A stretch of DNA of 26,965 bases from Apostichopus leukothele (lineage: Eukaryota; Echinodermata; Holothuroidea; Aspidochirotida; Stichopodidae). The notes beneath the pieces were generated by a model. It was not told where the DNA came from. It ran no database searches and was given only the letters and a program-made list of their open reading frames with translations. The translations under genes and the position numbers were made by a program. The stretch's first letter is position 1. Each line of letters begins with the position of its first letter. The DNA lies in NCBI GenBank assembly GCA_010014835.2, contig JAAAKB020000022.1, positions 296,411 through 323,375 of the forward strand, in the 5' to 3' direction. Shown piece by piece: positions 21,870 through 26,965 of this stretch.

Positions 21870-22109
21870 CTAACCGTAGTTTAGCACTTCTTCCTGAAGG
21901 TCTACCCGATGAGCCTTTTCAAACGCCTCTGCCAGTACGTAGTAAGTTGCTTTCTTCCCATTATTTTGCCACCAATATTTTAGCATTTCTATAATTGCCT
22001 CTTTTCGGCGCGTAGGATTGTCATCTTGGAAACTTTCAAGCTGGGCATCTTTAATTCCGAGCCCTCTTCCAACATCCTTCCACTGTCGCGTGAATTCTTC
22101 CGACAAAGT
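21870..22109 (-). CDS. FADD-like: FADD-like adaptor, exon with the death domain and stop
   Basis: Minus-strand exon after a strong acceptor (gattatttataactttacctgtttgcag), entered in phase 0, encoding residues 119-197 and a TAG stop. The death domain covers about residues 121-195: W128 in helix 1 followed by KDVGRGLGI, then QLESFQDDNP, the helix-4 segment EMLKYWW, and the closing KKATYYVLAEAFEKAHRVDL. This follows the FADD pattern of W-x-x-L-x-R-x-L, I-x-S-I, P, E-x-L-x-x-W, and AT-x-x-x-L-x-x-A-L. In FADD this domain binds the death domains of death receptors, in the cytosol. Total length (197) fits FADD (about 200; human 208). Other death-domain adaptors usually lack the upstream death effector domain, which supports the FADD call. 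Confidence 0.88.
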   Translation of the reverse strand, partial: TLSEEFTRQWKDVGRGLGIKDAQLESFQDDNPTRRKEAIIEMLKYWWQNNGKKATYYVLAEAFEKAHRVDLQEEVLNYG

Positions 22110-23242
22110 CTGCAAACAGGTAAAGTTATAAATAATCTCCGTTTAGGAAACCGCCATGCAACAGTCTGCATATACGGTATGTGTACATATATCCCGTTTG
22201 CCATTTGAAAGGATATTCATTTCATATACGTATTTTCATCACATTGGCCATGGATACACACACACATACATATAGTGCAATACGTTTTTTTTATTATCGT
22301 AAATGTACAACGCATGAGAACGTCTTTGTTTTCCATTTTTGTTTCTGATGCGGTCGGAGTCCCGCTGCAATTATATAATCTCTGTATAGGCAGCTTAATT
22401 TGAATGAAATCAATCGATCATACCGTAGCAATTTGAAATAGCACGAAATTACACACAAATTACTTATCTACTTTAAACCAAGCAAAAACATATGTTGGTG
22501 TAATCCATGTTTATTACACTACAGATATCAGGCACAAGACAGTAATCTAAATAAAGTAAATAAACTGCAATATTTTGCCTTAATAACGAAACAAGCTATA
22601 TTATAACTGGGAAGTTGGTTCAATGACTATTATCTACAACAAATCTGAATAACTTCTATTTTAAATCTTAGACTTCCTTAGCATTTACTTTTTAATCATT
22701 TGGATCAATGCTGAATAGGTTGATGACAAACCGTGTACTTTCCAACCCACTCATGGCATGGTTATTTCGATGTTAATTTATCTACCAGGATACCAGGATA
22801 ATATTACATCATTGCAACAATGCCATTCATCTTTATGGCAATATAAAGTACATATAAGTATTTCATTATATTATCACCGTCTACTCAATCTATCAAAGGT
22901 AGACACATATGACACTGATCGCAAGCACAAAGTATAATGACAATAGGACCATAATACATACAAATCAATTACACACGGCACATGGAGACTACTTAGAGGA
23001 GATTCAGACCAATGTCAAGAGTCTTCAAAGTTAGCTCGTACCCAGGAGCTGTCAAAATTATAGTCAATGATGTTCTCACCAAGTCAAAGTCTTTCAAATG
23101 AGATAGAAACAACTCAAATATTGCAAATTCATGATATCATGTTCGAAGTGATGCATTATCATTCTTAATCTGTTATTAATCCTCAACTTTCCTCAACCAT
23201 TAAATGAAAGATATGACATCATTATTGCTAAACAATACTCAC
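22110..23242 (-). other. Third intron of the FADD-like gene (extended model)
   Basis: AT-rich 1.1 kb between the GTGAGT donor at 23242 and the acceptor at 22110. Frames at its lower end are shadows of the death-domain exon. No repeat or RNA gene recognised. Confidence 0.7.
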
Positions 23243-23307
23243 TTCAAGAAAACTTTCTTCAACCCGTTCATGTTTCGGTAACATATCGCCACTTTCAGAC
23301 TCCGGAC
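23243..23307 (-). CDS. FADD-like: FADD-like adaptor, acidic linker exon
   Basis: A 65-base exon between acceptor taacaatcattcgcag and donor GTGAGT (23242). It enters in phase 1 and leaves in phase 0, fitting both neighbours exactly. It encodes the second and third bases of the Ser97 codon and then PESESGDMLPKHERVEESFL and E, residues 97-118. The peptide is acidic and Ser-rich with no fold, as expected of the flexible linker between the two death-fold domains. It is too short to be seen as a free-standing frame and is called from phase and splice sites. In vertebrate FADD, from memory, one intron separates the two domains; here the linker is an exon of its own. Confidence 0.82.
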
Positions 23308-23419
23308 CTGCGAATGATTGTTAATATACTATTAAGATAGCAAGCTATGAAAAACACTGAAGTGTGTTAACTTTATTGTTAATTGTACCACGGGGGTACA
23401 ATTAAGGCCTAGTAGCTCC

Positions 23420-23486
23420 ATACATACATACGTACATGCACACATACATACACACATACATACACCCATACATACATATATATATA
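23420..23486. repeat. ACAT/ATAC microsatellite abutting a splice donor
   Basis: An imperfect (TACA)n/(CATA)n tract ends in a short TA run. In minus orientation it begins within the sixth base of the donor of the death effector domain exon (donor G at 23491) and fills over a third of the 184-base intron 23308-23491. Confidence 0.85.
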
Positions 23487-23491
23487 CTAAC

Positions 23492-23796
23492 TTGTAATAT
23501 GATTTTTCTGTTTTTTTAAATTTTTTCTGTAGCCTTCCAATTTGGTTGCAGCAACATTGTGACCTCGTTCTTTTAGTATTGTCAACAACTGATCTACGTT
23601 GTCCTCTAAGATCATTTTATTTTTCTCCATCTCATCAATTAGCGTTCTTCCATTGTTGATCTTGCCACGCTTACCACGAAGAATGGGTAATTCAAACGCC
23701 ATATCCTTTGCGTCGTCATCTTCTAGCTCATCAGCAACATCTGCTAACACAGTCCTATAGTTGGTACTTCTATCAGCCATAATGTTCTGTGCACCA
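23492..23796 (-). CDS. FADD-like: FADD-like adaptor, exon with the death effector domain
   Basis: The minus-strand exon begins after acceptor tacaatttacattttag, with 16 bases before an ATG at 23780-23778. It encodes residues 1-96 plus one base and ends at donor A-GTTAGT (23491). The death effector domain spans about residues 6-91: helix 1 YRTVLADVADEL, helix 2 DDAKDMAFEL with F29 at the place of the FADD Phe25 hydrophobic patch, then GKRGKINNGRTLIDEMEK and EDNVDQLLTILKERGH. In FADD this domain recruits caspase-8-type initiators through death effector domain chains, so the protein should be a cytosolic adaptor for apoptosis and innate immune signalling. The usual RxDL motif is weakened: the region reads RGHNV, without the Asp. 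The 16 leading bases are also open and join in phase with a candidate upstream exon at 26161-26276. Confidence 0.88.
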
Positions 23797-23974
23797 CTAA
23801 AATGTAAATTGTACATTTGATATGAAATATTCTAAATATGGGTTCATAATATCATCTCATTATTTCTTTGAATATTTACGTGGATGACACCAACATTTAC
23901 CAAAGGGCATTCGTAATTGTAAATTATGTTCAAGACATAAGTTGCCATGATCAGTGGTATATAAACATGGACGT

Positions 23975-24900
23975 CAAGCGTCTTCTTGAATGTAGTTCAA
24001 TGAAATTATAGTACATGATGTGTGTTCTCGGTACTTTACTTTCAAATTGTGTTCTGTCTGACTTTCATTCCATAGTATCATTAGACATATGTACAGTTGG
24101 GAATCTGACCTTGCGACCCTCATTATGTTTAGGGTCAGTGACGTCATACAAATTTGGAAAATTTCAAATGACAAGGATGAGGGTTTGTAGAGGATTTAAG
24201 AAAGAAGTGCATGATGTACCATAGATTTCAATTGCATAAAAAAGTTGAAAATAGATAAATGAATAGTAAGTTTTGAATTGCTGTACAAGTTGGAAGAGTG
24301 TTCCTAATATGATAGAAAATACCAATGTACTTATAATAAGTAAACGTGTACATAGATCATTAATATGTTGCTTTCATGATAAAGTTTCAATTATCAATCC
24401 TAAGTATTTTGTGAAAGGTGATTTAAAAATTTCAATAACGTCAAATGATCGAATAACTATCGTAACATATATGACTTTTATTACGAGCATGAACAATTGT
24501 GTAGCTAGATTTGCCAATGTGTAAAGTTAATTTGCTTACATCAAACCAATCCTTAAGTTTCTTGAGAATCAATTTGATTTTCTTAATTAAATCAGCACAA
24601 TTCTGGCCCGCAAGAAATACATTTGTATCATCAGCAAAGAGGCGAGCGGAAACATTTGGAACAGCATTTTGAATACCATTAGCGTAAAGTAAAAATGGTA
24701 AGGGACCCGAAACGGAACCTTGTGGAACTCCAGTGCTGGCATTAGAATATTATGAAGATGTATTATTAACAACAGTACATTGTCTCCTGTTGGATAACTA
24801 ACTGGAAAACATATTATAGGCATTCCCACAAATTCCATAACGTAAATTGGTTTGGTAAGTATTGAATGGTCAACAGTTTGAACGTCTTTCTCTGTAGCGA
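23975..24900 (-). mobile_element. Degraded LINE fragment, jockey/CR1-type reverse transcriptase
   Basis: Minus-strand translation across several frames shows ordered reverse transcriptase blocks: TVDHSIL near 24870, YGICGNA with SYLSNRRQ near 24790-24840, GVPQGSVSGPLPFLLY near 24690-24735, LFADDTNVFLAG near 24620-24650, LKKLKDWF near 24545-24570, then KYLGLIIE and QHINDLC near 24340-24410, and a tail resembling FLNPLQTL near 24190. These are typical of apurinic-endonuclease-type non-LTR elements of the jockey/CR1 group. The copy lacks its 5' part, has frame changes and internal stops, and is dead. Edges are approximate. It is oriented like the FADD-like gene and lies in the first intron of the extended model. 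Confidence 0.85.
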
Positions 24901-26160
24901 GTGAACATATAAGAAACTGACACAAAATACGTATTAAACTGTGATAAGTTGGATGAAAAGAAAGCAAATGTAGAAAGATGGTATATTACGGAAACCTTAC
25001 GGTACCTAAAGTACCCACTATTTGACAGCTCACTAGCATCTTGCTTTCAGTATCGTCGGAGAATTGCTTGCTCAATCGCAACTGATGAGAGTAACTTCAA
25101 CGATGTCTTTCGAACCGATACCAAATACTACATCCATAAGTGTAAATTATCGGTGGTGTATACTGTGTAGTGCTCGGCTTATTTTCACGCTGAATAACTT
25201 TCTTGAAAGTTATGTCGAGTCCCATGTTCCCAACTGTGTAAGCTTATTAACCATGAGACTATTATGTAATCAAGTTAAAGATATACATTTACTAGATTGG
25301 TTTCACACGATTCATTATAATAAGTGTAACTTGTTAGAATAAGTGCTCTTTTTAATATTTCAGTTTAAGATACTCGTTATCTTTCCAAAGTTAAAGTTCA
25401 TCAACGCTGCCTTTAGTTTAAGCATTGTTATGTATATATAATTTAGAAACATGAGGGTGAGTGTGAGTATTGAAGATTCCGGATTCTCTGCAAACATGTA
25501 GCAACTTTAAAACAAAGGGAGATTCTTTCATCGTTTTGCTAATAGATCTGACACATTGCGTATTTTTCTGCCCTACGCTAATGGGGCACACGTCCCATCC
25601 GACCATATATGCCTAAGTAGTCGGGTCATTGTACTGTGCTGTAATGTATACACAGTTTACGTACTAGAATAATGGTAGCAGCCCATCTGTACTGTAGGCC
25701 TAGTTTATAATAGCATAGTAGAAGCTTACTTAATTAGTACCAGTAACGCAAAACAATTATTCTCGAGAGTTATTAAAGTCCAATAAAGTCCAAGTGATAA
25801 TAAGTTAATAGTCTCACAGTAATTGCTCACTCTTTCAATAATAAAAGAGGACTTTCAACAAATTAAAATTACCAGTCAAAGAGAGGGAAAGTCCGCTCAC
25901 AAATCGTAATCGTAAAAGAAACCTTTGTATGCAACACCGAAATTATGAACTTTTATCTTGGAACTGAACTTCAAAAATAAGGGAATATGTTTATTAACTT
26001 CATTACCAATATAGAATGTTTTAATCCGTACAGATTGCGACAGAAACTGTTTGACAACTGCGAAGATAGAGCCATTATCAAAGCTTATGTATAGCCTACT
26101 GTCGGATTAGCCTAACCAACTTGTTATAAAACGATCGTGACTGAAAAACAGGACACTCAC
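24901..26160. other. No clear gene; upstream or first-intron sequence of the FADD-like gene
   Basis: AT-rich sequence between the LINE and the GTGAGT donor at 26160. The plus-strand frames at 24949-25170 and 25064-25342 read moderately well but show no domain. TACTGTA words return near 25690. A plus-strand acceptor-like tract lies near 25364 with no exon behind it. Confidence 0.4.
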
Positions 26161-26276
26161 CATCCTTTACCCAAACAACCATCGATAAATTTGAGCAGCA
26201 TGGGAAAATCATCGTTAACTGCAGCTAGTGTTTTTATTAATGAAGCTATTTCTAGTAGCATATACATGTTTTGCAT
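26161..26276 (-). CDS. Candidate upstream first exon of the FADD-like gene
   Basis: A minus-strand frame starts at ATG 26276-26274, directly after a TAA, and stays open for 38 codons plus two bases to GGATG at a strong GTGAGT donor (26160). It encodes MQNMYMLLEIASLIKTLAAV and then NDDFPMLLKFIDGCLGKG. The phase 2 exit joins the T at 23796 to make Cys, then GAQNI and the Met of the death effector domain exon, giving 241 residues in all. The peptide is helix-prone and hydrophobic but matches no family I know. If the exon is transcribed but translation starts at 23780, it would be 5' leader instead. Phase agreement has a one-in-three chance of being accidental. Confidence 0.35.
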
Positions 26277-26647
26277 TTACCTGCATTGAAGAATGTCCTC
26301 TTCCCTAGCTACCAATTGAAAATTACATCCAAAAATTAGTTGCCGTTATTCAACAAAACACCAAACATATCATTGAAGAATGGGATGAATCTTTCTATAG
26401 TGATTTAGTAAAACATCGTTAAAACATCAACCTTTCAGTATTTCCTTCTATCACAAGTGTACAGGTACAGTATGCATCATTATGTATACTGACTGTATTT
26501 ACATTTTATGTGTACTGTCTTTGTGTACATTTCACTACAAAGCATCAGGAGCCTGATATGCCAGTTAGTTGTACCAAGAAGGTTCTACAAGGAAAGCCTC
26601 CTTGGTTGTACAAGCTTTAAAACTGATTTACACTTCATTGATTCCAA
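26277..26647. other. Possible promoter side of the FADD-like gene; no gene seen
   Basis: AT-rich stretch with TACAGTA near 26466 and a repeated aaggaggctttccttg-like word pair near 26580-26610 that can fold on itself. No exon, RNA gene or clear core promoter recognised. Confidence 0.3.
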
Positions 26648-26965
26648 TTAATAGATCCAAGAGCATCTAGCTGGAGATTTGATCTTGTGGTCATCAGGGA
26701 TGAAAATCACGTGTGACAGTCTGCTGCCAGAGTGGGATATATGAGGGGTATTGATGTCACCTAGCTTGGCTGCCTTCTGCCCCAGGTTTCCTACGGGCAA
26801 AGATTCGCTACGACATTCATTTGAATAAAATAAATATCTTTGATTCTGGGGGACCAGACTGGCGGTTGCTCTACTGAGGACGACACAGATAGCCTGTTCC
26901 CACGAACGCGGGCTTGCTTCACTCTTGATCGACCTATCGAGGCTAGGGCAAGTTGATCCACCCTT
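26648..26965 (-). CDS. Open frame running to the window edge, possible 3' exon
   Basis: On the minus strand a frame is open from the window edge for 105 codons to a TAA at 26648-26650, without needing a start inside the window. It includes SLPVGNLGQKAAKLGDINTP and SHVIFIPDDHKI. GC and CpG are higher than in the adjoining sequence. No domain recognised. A possible acceptor (gtcgtcctcag) lies near 26873. Alternatively the CpG-rich end may be a plus-strand promoter, and the frame chance. Confidence 0.2.
   Translation of the reverse strand, partial: KGGSTCPSLDRSIKSEASPRSWEQAICVVLSRATASLVPQNQRYLFYSNECRSESLPVGNLGQKAAKLGDINTPHISHSGSRLSHVIFIPDDHKIKSPARCSWIY

Noticed and set aside
24949-25342. Overlapping plus-strand frames beside the LINE
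   Set aside because: Composition looks mildly coding, but there is no domain, no supporting splice sites, and two competing frames overlap.

Overview
The window looks like nuclear DNA from an animal. It is AT-rich, genes are split into small exons with GT-AG borders, introns run to nearly 10 kb, and it holds a degraded LINE, microsatellites and several tandem arrays. A protein with a death effector domain joined to a death domain (FADD type) is a metazoan invention. Frequent TAGGCCTA-like palindromes, AAT microsatellites leading into a GATTTAT-AACG block, and a CpG-rich 5' end followed by CpG-poor introns remind me of marine invertebrate deuterostomes, most likely an echinoderm. That placement is an inference from general impression, not a match.

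Left part (1-14433, plus strand): a CpG-rich promoter-like stretch with a perfect kappaB palindrome, a CRE and an octamer precedes a short first coding exon (ATG at 816). Two more small exons follow at 10603-10680 and 14395-14433. All junctions are phase 1, so the three join into one acidic, Ser/Glu-rich N-terminus. It loosely recalls the N-terminus of the CCCH zinc-finger RNA-biology protein ZC3H18/NHN1, from memory only. The rest of that gene was not found with confidence; a possible further exon lies at 19421-19514, and the gene may run past the window.

Middle (about 2-17.4 kb): introns of that gene carry five unrelated tandem arrays, one cut by a 100-N assembly gap, plus two AAT-anchored repeats. 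The 2-13 kb part is unusually rich in the mutually reverse-complementary words TACTGTA and TACAGTA, which almost vanish between about 16 and 25 kb.

Right part (21.9-26.3 kb, minus strand): a FADD-like adaptor gene. A death effector domain exon (23492-23796), a short acidic linker exon (23243-23307) and a death domain exon (21870-22109) join in perfect phase to a 197-residue protein, close to the roughly 200 residues of known FADD proteins. An in-phase upstream exon (26161-26276) could add 44 residues at the N-terminus, and an in-phase exon at 20937-21136 could replace the last residue with a longer tail. A broken jockey/CR1-type LINE sits in the first intron of the longer model, in the same orientation. 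If the plus-strand gene extends rightward, the adaptor gene would be nested antisense within it. The last 318 bases keep one minus-strand frame open to the window edge and may belong to another exon.
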